Assembly: GCA_021647365.1 (NCBI GenBank)
Contig: JAKIUW010000007.1
Span: forward strand, 41,463-105,462
Direction: 5' to 3'
Length of the DNA: 64,000 nt
DNA from: Cocleimonas sp.
GTDB lineage: Bacteria > Pseudomonadota > Gammaproteobacteria > Thiotrichales > Thiotrichaceae
Part shown: positions 32,173 through 41,399 of the stretch, piece after piece
Layout: each line of letters begins with the position of its first letter
Position numbering within the stretch: position 1 is the first letter of the stretch
Program-made: the position numbers and the translations under genes
Notes under the pieces: model-generated
The model's database searches: none
The model's input: the letters and a program-made list of their open reading frames with translations, nothing else
Told to the model about the DNA's origin: nothing

Positions 32173-34614
32173 TCATCTAAACAAAGAAACTGGCACAACC
32201 GACAGCAAGCCACGCACATTCAAATAGCCTGCCGCACCAACCAATACCGCGCCTAACAATGTACCCGTTGTTATTAGCATTAAATTAATCTCTGGGCTTA
32301 GATCAAATAGCATAGAAGCTGCAACATTGCCTGCGATTAGCGCCAATACGCTTGCTAAAAATCCTGCCAAACCACCAATCATGGCAAACTCTAAAACCAA
32401 GCTACGGCGTAAATAGGCTCGGCTTGCGCCTAATGATTTTAATATCGCAATCTCTTTACGGCGCATGGCTTTTTGTGATTGTAATGCTGCAAATAACACC
32501 ACGACACCTGCAACCAGCGTAAATAAGAATATCGCCTGCACTGCAAACGCGGCTTTATTAATCAAATCGCGAACCTGCGTCATTATCGCCGTGATATCGA
32601 TATCCGTTACGCTAGGGAATTCCTTAATCAACGAAGGCAAAACGTGCTTTTGATCATCATCAAGGTGAATACTGGTAATAAACGTTTTTGGCTGATCATC
32701 AAATGCTTTTGGCGCCATCATCACAAAAAAGTTGGGTCGCATACTGTCCCAATTTACGCTTCGTAGGCTGATGATTTTTTCGGTTATCTGTTCACCTGCA
32801 ATATCAAAAGTCATGGAATCGCCCATTTTTAGGCGCAAGGTTTTGGCGATACCCTCTTCTACCGATAAGCCGTTAAGCGCCTCAGGCTTAAACCAATCAC
32901 CACTGACAATTTTATTACCTTCTGGCATAGCCACATTTGCCGACATATTAAATTCGCGTATCAACAAGCGTTTCGCGCGATCAGTCTCGTAATCATCTTC
33001 TGAGACGGCTTTGTCATTTATTTTAACTAAGCGCCCAAGTACCATCGGATACAGCGGGGTTTCAATTTTATCTTTTGATAAAAGCTTCTGTAACGGCTCA
33101 ACCTCATCAGGCTGGATATTGATCAAAAAATGATTCGGCGCGCTCACTGGCAGGCTAGCTTGCCAACGATTAATTAAATCTCCCCGCAAAGTAGTAAGTA
33201 GCAACAAGCTAAATAGCCCAATACCAAAAACAACCACCATCAACGCCATGCGTTTATTAGCTTTGGGTAAACGCCAGCGCTCACCTAGTTTGCGTATCAC
33301 GCGCAGCATTAATGTTGCCATCAACCAAAATACAGCTATGGCAACTAACACCGCTATCAGCAAAATTCCGCTTAATTTAATATCTTGCGTTTGCATCCAC
33401 ATGAGTAATAAAACCGCCGCACTCAATACAAAAGCAGAAAAGAACAACGATGTTTTAGGCTGACTACTTTGACCTTGTAGGATTTGTACTGGTGATGTGT
33501 TTATCAGGCGCATTAAGTGCGGCACTGAAAAACCTAGTACCATAATCCACGCCGTAAACAAGCCAACTACAACAGGCCACCAGCTTGCGCTTGGCAATGT
33601 TTGACCGACAAAATCTTGCAAATAACTCGCCAAAAATAGCTGAATAATATATCCAAGTATCGCGCCCACTAGTGCGGCAATGGTTGCGCTAAAAAACAAC
33701 TGGCTTAAATAACGAAACAGAATTTGTCTGCGAGAAGCACCCATTGTTTTTAGCACAGCAACCGCAGGCGTTTCGTGCTGTGTGAGGCTGTAACTACTCA
33801 GCGCGATACCTGCGCCCGCCAAAATTACCGCAAGCAACGACGCCATTTTCAAAAAGCGTTGCCCACGTTGCAAGGCTTGCTGCACGCTTGGCAAGCCGTC
33901 TTCTAGGGTACGGATAGCTTCAGTCTTTTTCAATTGCGGTTTTAGCCAGTTTGTAAACTGTTTGATGTTTTTTTCATCGCCTGCAAATAACTGACTGTAA
34001 CGCGCCCTGCTCGCAGGTGTTAGCAAGCCTGTCGCTTTGAGCTGATGCATTGGCAAAATCAATTTCGGCGCGAGCTGAAATATGCTTGCAGATTGGTCGG
34101 GCATTTTACGAATGAGTTTAGCCAAACGTACCTTACTTTGACCCAGTTGTACTTCCTGTCCTGCTTTAATATTTAGCGCAACAAACAAACGTGACTCTGC
34201 CAAAACCTCATCTTTCTCTAATCTTTTCAATAATGTATTTTCAACTTCTCCCAAAGCACTTTCACTGGTTTCGATATTTCCGTGCAGAGGATACTCCACT
34301 GAAACGGCTTTGATTTGCGCTAATTGAAATTTCTCGCCGACGGACACCATACTCGGGAAGCTAATCGTCTCAGCCGTTCGCAAGCCTCGTTTTTCAGCCT
34401 CTTGCAAAAACGTATCGCTAATCGGTCGTGTAGAAACCACCACCATATCGCCCCCCAACATCGTGGTGGCTTGCTGGCTCATGGCACGATCAGCACGGTC
34501 TGTAAAAAAACCAACCGACGTGACTGCCACAACCGCAACTAAAAGCGCCAGAAACAACAAACGCATTTCGGCTAATCGCCAAAACTTCTTCCATTCTACG
34601 ATCAGCTGATTCAC
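32173..34614 (-). CDS. ybbP: FtsX-like ABC transporter permease (YbbP type)
   Basis: 813 residues; E. coli YbbP has about 800. One helix near the N-terminus (LLFLALLVAVVAVTSVGFFT) is followed by a large periplasmic domain, then groups of helices in two FtsX blocks (about 255-350 and 700-800), each with motifs such as VLKTMGASRRQILFRYLSQL and ILKSLGASRAYLRRSLVLEF. These proteins do not import solutes but are mechanotransmission or lipid/lipoprotein-related permeases. It overlaps ybbA by 4 bp (ATGA). Confidence 0.93.
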   Translation of the reverse strand: MNQLIVEWKKFWRLAEMRLLFLALLVAVVAVTSVGFFTDRADRAMSQQATTMLGGDMVVVSTRPISDTFLQEAEKRGLRTAETISFPSMVSVGEKFQLAQIKAVSVEYPLHGNIETSESALGEVENTLLKRLEKDEVLAESRLFVALNIKAGQEVQLGQSKVRLAKLIRKMPDQSASIFQLAPKLILPMHQLKATGLLTPASRARYSQLFAGDEKNIKQFTNWLKPQLKKTEAIRTLEDGLPSVQQALQRGQRFLKMASLLAVILAGAGIALSSYSLTQHETPAVAVLKTMGASRRQILFRYLSQLFFSATIAALVGAILGYIIQLFLASYLQDFVGQTLPSASWWPVVVGLFTAWIMVLGFSVPHLMRLINTSPVQILQGQSSQPKTSLFFSAFVLSAAVLLLMWMQTQDIKLSGILLIAVLVAIAVFWLMATLMLRVIRKLGERWRLPKANKRMALMVVVFGIGLFSLLLLTTLRGDLINRWQASLPVSAPNHFLINIQPDEVEPLQKLLSKDKIETPLYPMVLGRLVKINDKAVSEDDYETDRAKRLLIREFNMSANVAMPEGNKIVSGDWFKPEALNGLSVEEGIAKTLRLKMGDSMTFDIAGEQITEKIISLRSVNWDSMRPNFFVMMAPKAFDDQPKTFITSIHLDDDQKHVLPSLIKEFPSVTDIDITAIMTQVRDLINKAAFAVQAIFLFTLVAGVVVLFAALQSQKAMRRKEIAILKSLGASRAYLRRSLVLEFAMIGGLAGFLASVLALIAGNVAASMLFDLSPEINLMLITTGTLLGAVLVGAAGYLNVRGLLSVVPVSLFR

Positions 34615-35282
34615 GTGACAATCTGCCCATCAACCAACTTATAATGTGTCTGACATCGCATCGCCAAGCTATCATCGTGCGTCACCATCACCAGTGTTGT
34701 GTCGCTTTGTTTTTGCATATCAAATAATAAGGCGATGATTTCTTCACCCGTATTTCGATCTAAATTGCCTGTAGGTTCATCGGCAAATAGTATTTGTGGT
34801 TTGCTCACAAAGGCGCGCGCTAATGCAACTCGTTGTTGTTCTCCACCTGATAATTGTGTGGGTAGATGGGTGCTTCTCTTTTCTAAACCCACTTGCTTTA
34901 AAGCATCCAATGCGCGTTGACGAATATCGCTACTTCCCTTATCCAATTCCAGTGGCAGCATGATATTTTCTAACGCGTTTAAATTATCCATTAAATGAAA
35001 CGACTGAAAAACAAACCCCACCTTACCCAAGCGCAAAGCGGCGCGTTCATCCTCATCTAACGGAGACAGTGCTTTGCCTAATAAGCTAGCCTCACCTTTG
35101 GTCGGTATATCCAGCCCTGCCAGCAAGCCCAATAAAGTCGTTTTACCCGAACCTGATTCACCTGTAATCGCGACTGATTCACCTTGGGCGATATGTAGAT
35201 TAATATTATCTAAAATCAGCAACTCTTCATTTGAAGAAGTAGAAAGTCGTTTGCCAAGGTTTTTTGTTTCTATTACATTCAT
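34611..35282 (-). CDS. ybbA: ABC transporter ATP-binding protein (YbbA type)
   Basis: 223 residues with Walker A GESGSGKTTLLG (about 40-51), signature LSGGEQQRVALARAF (about 143-157), Walker B ILFADEPTGNLD (about 164-175) and switch VMVTHDD. It belongs to the LolD/MacB-type ATPases and pairs with the FtsX-like permease. Divergent from tesA, the same arrangement as in E. coli. Confidence 0.94.
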   Translation of the reverse strand: MNVIETKNLGKRLSTSSNEELLILDNINLHIAQGESVAITGESGSGKTTLLGLLAGLDIPTKGEASLLGKALSPLDEDERAALRLGKVGFVFQSFHLMDNLNALENIMLPLELDKGSSDIRQRALDALKQVGLEKRSTHLPTQLSGGEQQRVALARAFVSKPQILFADEPTGNLDRNTGEEIIALLFDMQKQSDTTLVMVTHDDSLAMRCQTHYKLVDGQIVT

Positions 35283-35423
35283 TCTTATACGCCTATCAGG
35301 AGTCCTCGCTTAGGTGAGGAAGTCTCTTTTTGGAATTGAAAATCAAAACACTAGCTAGCCATTATTGATCTTTTTAAGGTTTATCGTGTCATACTTAAAA
35401 ACAACTTTAAGGAAACATAAACT

Positions 35424-36044
35424 ATGGGTTTAAAGTCCACCCTTTTCAAGCCAGCACTACTGATATTAATGCTCACGCTACTCAGCAACACAGCCAGCGC
35501 AAATCAAAAAATCCTAGTATGGGGCGACAGCCTAAGTGCGGCATACGGCATCCCAAAAGATAAAGGCTGGGTAAACCTAATGCGCAAAGCGTTAGGCAAT
35601 GAATTTGAAATCACCAACGGAAGCATCAGCGGTGAAACCACAAGAGGCGGATTAACACGACTGCCCAAAGCCTTAAAGAAAGTAAACCCTGATTTTGTGA
35701 TTTTAGAGCTCGGCGCCAATGACGGGCTACGCGGGTTACCACCCAGCATCACCAAAAATAATCTTAAAAAAATGATAGCGTTAGCACAGAAATCTAATGC
35801 AAAAGTTATCTTGCTAGGAATGAGAATTCCGCCCAATTACGGCGTAGCTTACTCAAAGAAATTTGAAAGCGCGTTTAGCGACTTAGCAGAGAAATACCAG
35901 CTACCCTTCATTCCATTCTTTTTAGAAAACATTATTGAAGACCGTAAATTACTGCAAGAAGATGAGCTTCATCCTACGGCTGAGGCACAGCCTTTGCTTT
36001 TAAAAAGCATTTTGCCAACGATTATAAATGCTATTAAGATTTAA
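35424..36044 (+). CDS. tesA: Arylesterase / lysophospholipase L1-like SGNH hydrolase TesA
   Basis: 206 residues; E. coli TesA precursor has 208. A signal peptide ends near NTASANQ (about residue 27), so it is periplasmic. SGNH blocks are visible: VWGDSLSAAYGI with Ser36, ISGETTRGG with the block II Gly, ELGANDGLRG with the block III Asn, and DELHPTAEAQ with the catalytic Asp and His near 183-187. It hydrolyses thioesters, lysophospholipids and aryl esters. AAGGA precedes the ATG. Confidence 0.95.
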   Translation: MGLKSTLFKPALLILMLTLLSNTASANQKILVWGDSLSAAYGIPKDKGWVNLMRKALGNEFEITNGSISGETTRGGLTRLPKALKKVNPDFVILELGANDGLRGLPPSITKNNLKKMIALAQKSNAKVILLGMRIPPNYGVAYSKKFESAFSDLAEKYQLPFIPFFLENIIEDRKLLQEDELHPTAEAQPLLLKSILPTIINAIKI

Positions 36045-36094
36045 AAGCAGTTCTGCTGAGCGGAGTCGAAGTACACCCCCCCACTTTTACATGA
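36044..36094 (+). repeat. Composite TCGAAG-family + CACACCCCCC-family repeat
   Basis: AAAAGCAGTTCTGCTGAGCG followed by GAGTCGAAGTACACCCCCCC and ACTTTTACATGATG. It starts at the tesA stop codon and ends 10 bp before the 3' end of the convergent pseudouridine synthase gene. Confidence 0.92.
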
Positions 36095-36104
36095 TGTTTA
36101 CTAT

Positions 36105-36968
36105 TTAGCTTTTGTATTTCTTCTCCAAACCAGAAACAGGACAAACAAATCCCAAACTCACTGCCTCCAACTTCAAATCCTCCAATGACTTTCCAGAGCC
36201 ATACAAACGATCACCCACCACAGGAAACCCACTCTCAGATAAATGCTTGCGAATCTGATGCTTACGCCCTGTTTCTATCTTCACTTCTAAAATTGATTCA
36301 TCACTCTTTTCATCATAACGAACAAACATTACATGACTCACCGCAGGCTTATTATTAATTTTTGATTCAATGGTTTTGCTTGTTTCATCTCCTTCTAAAA
36401 TACTGGAAAAATCACCCTCAACACTCACGCGATAGCGTTTATCAATCTCATGGTTTTGAAAGAGCTTGCCAAACGCGGCGGCAATTTGTTTTTTATGCGC
36501 GATGATAATCAAACCGCTGGCGGCACGATCTAACCGATGCACGATAAATGCGGGTCGTTCGGGTTTTAGGTGCTTTTCTGACCAGCGATAGATGGTGCAA
36601 TGGTCGCCCCATTTTGAGCCTTGCGATAACATACCGCTGGGTTTATGCCAGATACTGTAATCGCCTTGGTCGCTAATCAGCTTGGCTTCGGCTGGTTCTG
36701 TTTTCAGTACTTTTTCATCGTAATAAAAATGCAAGGTTTCATCGACAGCCAAAACTTTTTTGGCGCGGCGTAGGCGTTGCGTGTATTGCTTATTCTCTCC
36801 ATACTCGCCAGACTTTTCCAGCCACACACAACCCTTTTGCATGGCTTGTTTTACTTTTTGTTTGGATAGCATGGTAATTTCGGCAAGCAAATTAACTGCC
36901 GTCATTCCCTCTATCTCAACAAGAATATGGTACTCCTTTTTATTGAGCTGTACTTCTGTCTCAGACAT
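36105..36968 (-). CDS. RluA-family pseudouridine synthase
   Basis: 287 residues from the ATG at 36968. The catalytic motif is FIVHRLDRAASGLIII (Asp near residue 147), and KIETGRKHQIRKHL plus GFPVVGDRLYGSG are the C-terminal hallmarks. An S4-like N-terminal part with QKVKQAMQKGCVWLEK is present. It isomerises uridine in rRNA or tRNA; the site cannot be told from sequence alone. The stop of the upstream DUF2007 gene overlaps the start codon (TGATG), indicating coupled translation. Confidence 0.9.
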   Translation of the reverse strand: MSETEVQLNKKEYHILVEIEGMTAVNLLAEITMLSKQKVKQAMQKGCVWLEKSGEYGENKQYTQRLRRAKKVLAVDETLHFYYDEKVLKTEPAEAKLISDQGDYSIWHKPSGMLSQGSKWGDHCTIYRWSEKHLKPERPAFIVHRLDRAASGLIIIAHKKQIAAAFGKLFQNHEIDKRYRVSVEGDFSSILEGDETSKTIESKINNKPAVSHVMFVRYDEKSDESILEVKIETGRKHQIRKHLSESGFPVVGDRLYGSGKSLEDLKLEAVSLGFVCPVSGLEKKYKS

Positions 36969-37294
36969 CAAAATGCCTTAATCGATTGGCAGTTCCAACA
37001 ATCTTTAAACTGCGCGCCATGTTCTTCACCGCAGTTTTCACAAGTCCAGCTATCTCCTTGATTTTCATTATTTTCGTATTCGTGAATTATTTCCTTCGCC
37101 CACTTCTCTTTCATCGCATCTTTCACCCACAATTCAGGCCAAACCGTTAACATAGGGATTTCCCCCGCCAATGATGAAAGCCTGTCATTCTTTATTTCGC
37201 AGTCAATTCCCTGTGCTTCGAGGATATTTTTTAGATGATAAAGATAAACGCGATCTTCAGATGTGTGGACTTGTTTCAATTTAATTTGGCTCAT
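36968..37294 (-). CDS. DUF2007-domain protein with C-terminal zinc ribbon
   Basis: 108 residues. The N-terminal DUF2007-like part runs LKQVHTSEDRVYLYHLKNIL and DCEIKNDRLSSLAGEIP; the C-terminal end carries CENCGEE and CWNC, a four-cysteine zinc knuckle. Such proteins are small and cytosolic, with an unproven role in signalling or protein interaction. Overlaps the pseudouridine synthase gene by one base. Confidence 0.85.
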   Translation of the reverse strand: MSQIKLKQVHTSEDRVYLYHLKNILEAQGIDCEIKNDRLSSLAGEIPMLTVWPELWVKDAMKEKWAKEIIHEYENNENQGDSWTCENCGEEHGAQFKDCWNCQSIKAF

Positions 37295-37354
37295 TAAAAA
37301 TTGAGAATTCCTATCTTAACTTTTCTAATCTGGAAAGCAAATTGCACTATAGCC

Positions 37355-37383
37355 AAATTCACACCCCCCCACTTTTACATGCC
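37355..37383 (+). repeat. CACACCCCCC-family repeat, single arm (CAC variant)
   Basis: aaattcacacccccccacttttacatgcc, in the 225-bp divergent gap between the DUF2007 gene and the BspA-like gene. The 5' flank AATTC matches that of copies at 4045 and 32070, so these may form a subfamily. Confidence 0.9.
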
Positions 37384-37519
37384 GTATAAGAACCCAGCCT
37401 AAATATGGTCTCTCCATTAATTACAGTAATTTACAGGGTAGCTTATTAACGCTATTATCAATAAATATAATTTATGCAACATAATAGACAAGCATCAATA
37501 AAAAAATAAGGAAACAAAC

Positions 37520-38773
37520 ATGAAAACTTACCACAGATTAGCCATTGTTCTAGGCCTTACATTAAGCCTACTAGGTTGTGATAGTGCTAATAATACACCC
37601 ATAAAAGCCTCCGATACAACCGCCCCTGTTATCACCATAACGGGAGCTGATGAAACCGTTGAAAGATGTAACACCTATACTGATAAAGGAGCAACAGCAC
37701 TTGATGACAAGGATGGCGTTGTCCAAGTTACACCCTCAAGCAATATAAACACCGATATAGCAGGGGATTATGAAGTAACCTACACAACCAAAGATTCAGC
37801 CAACCCTGCTAATACAGCAACAAAAACACGAAAAGTTACCGTAGTGGATACTGTAGCCCCAGTAATAACCCTGCAAGGTAGCCCAAGCGTCACTATTGCA
37901 AAAGGTGTTATATATACTGATGCAGGAGCAACAGCCAGTGACTGTGGCGGTATCAATATACCAGTGACCACTATTTTTAAAGATAGCGCGGGTGTCGTTG
38001 TCACACAGGCAGAACTCAATAATAAGGTAGGCAACTATACCGTAACCTATACAGCTCTAGACAGCTCAGGAAATACCGCACAAGCAACACGTAATGTAAC
38101 AATAACACCTCAAACACTATCAATAACAGGGGCGCCACATATCCATACAAACTGTAAAGGAACAGTAGATAAATCAGGCCTGGATACCAATGATAATAAT
38201 GTATTGGAAGACAGCGAGGTCACCAGCTTAACAAACGCTGTTTATAAAGAAGGCACGCCTGTAACACGTAAAGAACTTGATACCATGATCAGCCAAAATA
38301 AAGATATTACAGGTGTAAATACCTGTGAAATTGAAAGCATGAACGCTTTATTTAGAGATAAAACAACCTTTAATCAAGATATTAGTGGATGGAATGTAGG
38401 TTCTGTAACTAATATGAATAACATGTTTCGCCGCGCAACCACTTTCAACCAAGATATTAGTGCATGGAATGTGAGCAACGTAACGAGTATGAACTCCATG
38501 TTTAGCGGCGCAGCCGCTTTCAACCAAGATATTAGTGCATGGAATGTGAGCAAGGTAACGAATATGAATTCCATGTTTTACGACGCAACCGCTTTCAACC
38601 AAGATATTAGTGCATGGAATGTTAGCAAGGTAACTAATATGAATCGCATGTTTTACAATGCAAAAGAATTCGTAAATCATAACTTAAGCACTTGGGATGT
38701 TGCAAAAGTTACAGCCCATCTTAATTTCTTAACGGGTGCAGGCTCAGGAAATACAGAACCAAACTGGCCATAA
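37520..38773 (+). CDS. BspA-like surface lipoprotein with Ig-like (DUF5011) and DUF285 repeats
   Basis: 417 residues. The signal peptide ends in lipobox LLGC (about Cys20). Two Ig-like DUF5011 domains follow (about 34-110, with DTTAPVITITG, and 113-195, with DTVAPVITLQG). The C-terminal third has five 25-residue DUF285 (BspA leucine-rich-like) repeats from about residue 274, each with the form MFxxATxFNQDISAWNVS. The DNA of repeats 2-4 is nearly identical. Such proteins are cell-surface adhesins or interaction proteins. AAGGA precedes the ATG. Confidence 0.9.
   Translation: MKTYHRLAIVLGLTLSLLGCDSANNTPIKASDTTAPVITITGADETVERCNTYTDKGATALDDKDGVVQVTPSSNINTDIAGDYEVTYTTKDSANPANTATKTRKVTVVDTVAPVITLQGSPSVTIAKGVIYTDAGATASDCGGINIPVTTIFKDSAGVVVTQAELNNKVGNYTVTYTALDSSGNTAQATRNVTITPQTLSITGAPHIHTNCKGTVDKSGLDTNDNNVLEDSEVTSLTNAVYKEGTPVTRKELDTMISQNKDITGVNTCEIESMNALFRDKTTFNQDISGWNVGSVTNMNNMFRRATTFNQDISAWNVSNVTSMNSMFSGAAAFNQDISAWNVSKVTNMNSMFYDATAFNQDISAWNVSKVTNMNRMFYNAKEFVNHNLSTWDVAKVTAHLNFLTGAGSGNTEPNWP
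38339..38713 (+). repeat. Five tandem 75-bp coding repeats (DUF285 units)
   Basis: Each unit encodes 25 residues beginning MNxMF and containing FNQDISAWNV. Units 2-4 share long identical DNA stretches such as TTCAACCAAGATATTAGTGC, while units 1 and 5 are more diverged. This allows copy-number change by slippage or recombination. Confidence 0.9.
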
Positions 38774-38853
38774 CACGTAGTTTGGGCTAATTTGATAATG
38801 ACTAAATAGTCATATAAGAAGAAGGGAGCTTTGCTGATAGTGTTATTAACACA

Positions 38854-38926
38854 AAGCACACCCCCCTAGTTTTACATCATGTAAAACTAGGGGGGTGCTT
38901 CGGCAAGCTCGGCAGAACTGCTTTTA
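38854..38926. repeat. CACACCCCCC palindrome (TAG variant) joined to inverted TCGAAG-family copy
   Basis: AAAGCACACCCCCCTAG starts the left arm and CTAGGGGGGTGCTT ends the right arm at about 38900, with the centre ACATCATGT. CGGCAAGCTCGGCAGAACTG follows, the reverse orientation of the TCGAAG-family part seen at 22423 and 36044. Downstream of the BspA-like gene by about 80 bp. Confidence 0.93.
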
Positions 38927-39036
38927 AACCATTATATTCCCCCATTCATCCATCCCTCCATTGATCAATTTTTAAGCTATGGGATACTCACCCAATAATT
39001 AATACAACGATTTACACTACACAAAAGATTATTGGG

Positions 39037-40218
39037 ATGATAAACGTAATTAAGATTGCTCACATTTCAACCGGCTTAGAGACTGGCGGCGCTGAGGTTC
39101 AACTCACTCGTTTGCTAGAGAAGTTTGATAAGAATAAATTTGAAATGATTGTGATTTCATTGGATAAAGAAACCTATCTTGCGGATAAAATTCGTAATGA
39201 ATTCAATATCCCTGTGCATTCTCTTCAACTAAAACAGAACCCGCTAAACATCCGCAAAGCTTACACCATTCTAAAAGAATTCAACCCTGATATTATTCAC
39301 GGAACAATGTACGAAGGTGGTGTGGTCGGCACTGTTTTTAATAAGTTCTTACCCAATAAACCCCCTGTAATTTGGACGGTTCACGAGGGCTTGGAACATT
39401 ACCGCCAAGAGATTTTTCGCAAGCAGGTTCAGCTACGTATTTGGGGCTTAATCTCTAATCTGCCTGATTGCATGATGTACGTTTCGCACCTAAATTGTGA
39501 GCAACACCTCAACTGGGGCTTTAAAAACAAAAAAGCATTGGTGATGACCAATGGCGTGGATACTGATGTCTTTAAACCCAATCCAGCCGCTCGCACTAAC
39601 ATTCGCAAAAGCCTGAGCATCCCTGAAGATGCCTTTGTGATTGGCATTACCGCGCGTTTTCACCCTGTAAAAAATCACGCGGGCTTTTTGCGCGCAGCAG
39701 CTATTTTAAACAAAGCGCATCCCGATGTGCATTTTATAATGGCGGGTACGGATATTGATGAGAACAATACCGAGTTAATGGAAATCGTCAACGCCAATAA
39801 CTTAAACAAGCAAGTTCACATGCTGGGTAATCGTGAAGATATCCCTGATATTGTTAACGCTTATGATGTCGCCGCCCTCACCTCCATTGGCGAGGCATTC
39901 CCGCTCACACTGGGCGAGGCAATGGCAACGGCTGTGCCTTGTGTGGCAACCAATGTTGGGGATAATAAATTTATCATCAAAGACACTGGGCGCGTTGTGC
40001 CAGTGAGTGATGATCAAGCTTTAGCCAATGCTTGGCAGGAGTTGGTCGAAATGGATAAGGATAAATTCAAACATTTGGGTGAAGCCGCCCTGCAACGCGC
40101 TTTGGATAATTTCACCCTAAAGAAGCAAGTGCAAGAACACGAGTCACTTTATGAAAGCTTGCACAATCATAATATTGAAAAGCGTTCAGGGTTTCGTCAC
40201 GCTGAGCCTAGCGCCTAA
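39037..40218 (+). CDS. Family 4 (GT-B fold) glycosyltransferase
   Basis: 393 residues. The N-terminal glycine-rich acceptor region is HISTGLETGGAEVQLTRLLE (about 8-27). The C-terminal donor domain has NGVDTDVFKP, ITARFHPVKNH and the GT4 EX7E motif EAFPLTLGEAM (about 286-296), followed by VPCVATNVG. It transfers a sugar from an NDP-sugar to an unidentified acceptor. It probably works with the next gene, 15 bp downstream, in capsule or glycolipid synthesis (inference). No other glycan genes are nearby. Confidence 0.9.
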   Translation: MINVIKIAHISTGLETGGAEVQLTRLLEKFDKNKFEMIVISLDKETYLADKIRNEFNIPVHSLQLKQNPLNIRKAYTILKEFNPDIIHGTMYEGGVVGTVFNKFLPNKPPVIWTVHEGLEHYRQEIFRKQVQLRIWGLISNLPDCMMYVSHLNCEQHLNWGFKNKKALVMTNGVDTDVFKPNPAARTNIRKSLSIPEDAFVIGITARFHPVKNHAGFLRAAAILNKAHPDVHFIMAGTDIDENNTELMEIVNANNLNKQVHMLGNREDIPDIVNAYDVAALTSIGEAFPLTLGEAMATAVPCVATNVGDNKFIIKDTGRVVPVSDDQALANAWQELVEMDKDKFKHLGEAALQRALDNFTLKKQVQEHESLYESLHNHNIEKRSGFRHAEPSA

Positions 40219-40233
40219 GCTTCGTACAAAAAC

Positions 40234-41397
40234 ATGCCCGAAATCACACTCACCATTGCAGGCACTCCCTCGTTACAACAGGGCGTGCATAAGGCCGCTA
40301 CCTCACTTGACAGCGTGGAGCTTGTGTTTAGCCGTAAAAGTGGGGGGGTGTGCTCTCAGGTTAATCTAGCGGCTGATCGCACCTCGTTATATCGCACCTT
40401 AGAGGCGACTAAAGCGAAGATTGAGTTAGTCTGCCAGCGCCTTGGCATTGAAGAAAAAGACCTTGAGTATGATCGCTCAGGCTTATCTAAACTCGACAAT
40501 ATCCGTTATAAGTTACTGTTTTTAAAAAAGATGCTGTTTGAAGCATTTATCCCGATTCAATGGGTGATTGTTTACAAAAACCAAAATGAGAAAAAATGGC
40601 ACAAAATAATTCCCGATTCAAAAGTCTTTCAGGCTGATCCTTTCGTGGTTTTCAAAGATGATAAATATTTCGTCTTTTACGAAGAGCTTAAGTTTGAGGA
40701 TTATCACGGTTATTTAATGGTTGCCGAGCTAGATACTGCAAACAACAACCTCATCAATGAAAAAATCATCTTAAAGCTAGAAAACCACCTCTCTTTTCCC
40801 AATGTGTTTAAAGAGAATGGCACCTATTATATGATTCCCGAATGTGCTGACAGCCACCGCGTGGATTTATACGAATGCACTGATTTCCCTTATCAATGGA
40901 AACACACGAAAACACTGCTCGATAATATCCAAGCGGTTGATACCACGCCGCTTAAAACAGATCAGGGCTGGTATTTATTTACTTCCGAAATTGTAAAAGG
41001 TGCAGATTGTAATGATGAGCTATCCATTTATAAGTCGGCAGATTTATTAACTGAGCCATTTACCAAACTCTACAATGAGCCTGTGATTAGTGATGTGACC
41101 AATGCACGAATGGCAGGGCATTTTATTAAACATGACGGCGATATTTTTCGAGTCTCACAAAATTGTGGCAAACGCTACGGCCATCAAGCCAATGTAAACA
41201 AAGTGTTACAGATAGAAGGTGAGTATAAAGAAGAGCTAGTCAACACACTGAAGCCAGACCGTGGCGCGCTAGGATTTCACACCTATAACCAAGATCACGA
41301 GATTGTCATCGGCGATATGGAAATTGCTCGCTTTGATATTTATTCGCTTAAACGCTTTGTTTGGGGAAATATTCGGAAGCATGTTTTTAAGATGTAA
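40234..41397 (+). CDS. GINT-like beta-propeller protein with disrupted N-terminus
   Basis: 387 residues. From about residue 105 on it resembles the domain of glucosamine inositolphosphorylceramide transferase-like bacterial proteins: WHKIIPDSKVFQADPFVVFK, YFVFYEELKFEDYHGYL, SFPNVFKENGTYYMIPE and MAGHFIKHDGDIFRVSQNC. Bacterial members usually carry a formyltransferase-like domain in front; here only about 100 residues precede, and SLYRTLEATKAKI matches the usual linker. A CACACCCCCC repeat lies in frame in this N-terminal part (RKSGGVCS). No Shine-Dalgarno is visible. It is probably a truncated, rearranged gene, possibly still functional. Confidence 0.65.
   Translation: MPEITLTIAGTPSLQQGVHKAATSLDSVELVFSRKSGGVCSQVNLAADRTSLYRTLEATKAKIELVCQRLGIEEKDLEYDRSGLSKLDNIRYKLLFLKKMLFEAFIPIQWVIVYKNQNEKKWHKIIPDSKVFQADPFVVFKDDKYFVFYEELKFEDYHGYLMVAELDTANNNLINEKIILKLENHLSFPNVFKENGTYYMIPECADSHRVDLYECTDFPYQWKHTKTLLDNIQAVDTTPLKTDQGWYLFTSEIVKGADCNDELSIYKSADLLTEPFTKLYNEPVISDVTNARMAGHFIKHDGDIFRVSQNCGKRYGHQANVNKVLQIEGEYKEELVNTLKPDRGALGFHTYNQDHEIVIGDMEIARFDIYSLKRFVWGNIRKHVFKM
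40333..40354 (-). repeat. CACACCCCCC-family repeat arm inside a coding region
   Basis: cgtaaaagtgggggggtgtgct, CAC variant, in frame within the GINT-like gene (encoding RKSGGVC). It is the only copy found well inside a reading frame rather than at its end. Confidence 0.9.
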
Positions 41398-41399
41398 TT

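Noticed and set aside
38348..38680. Minus-strand 110-residue frame across the DUF285 repeats
   Set aside because: It is the mirror of a repetitive coding sequence; periodic codons keep several frames open. The plus-strand frame has a signal peptide, lipobox and known domains.
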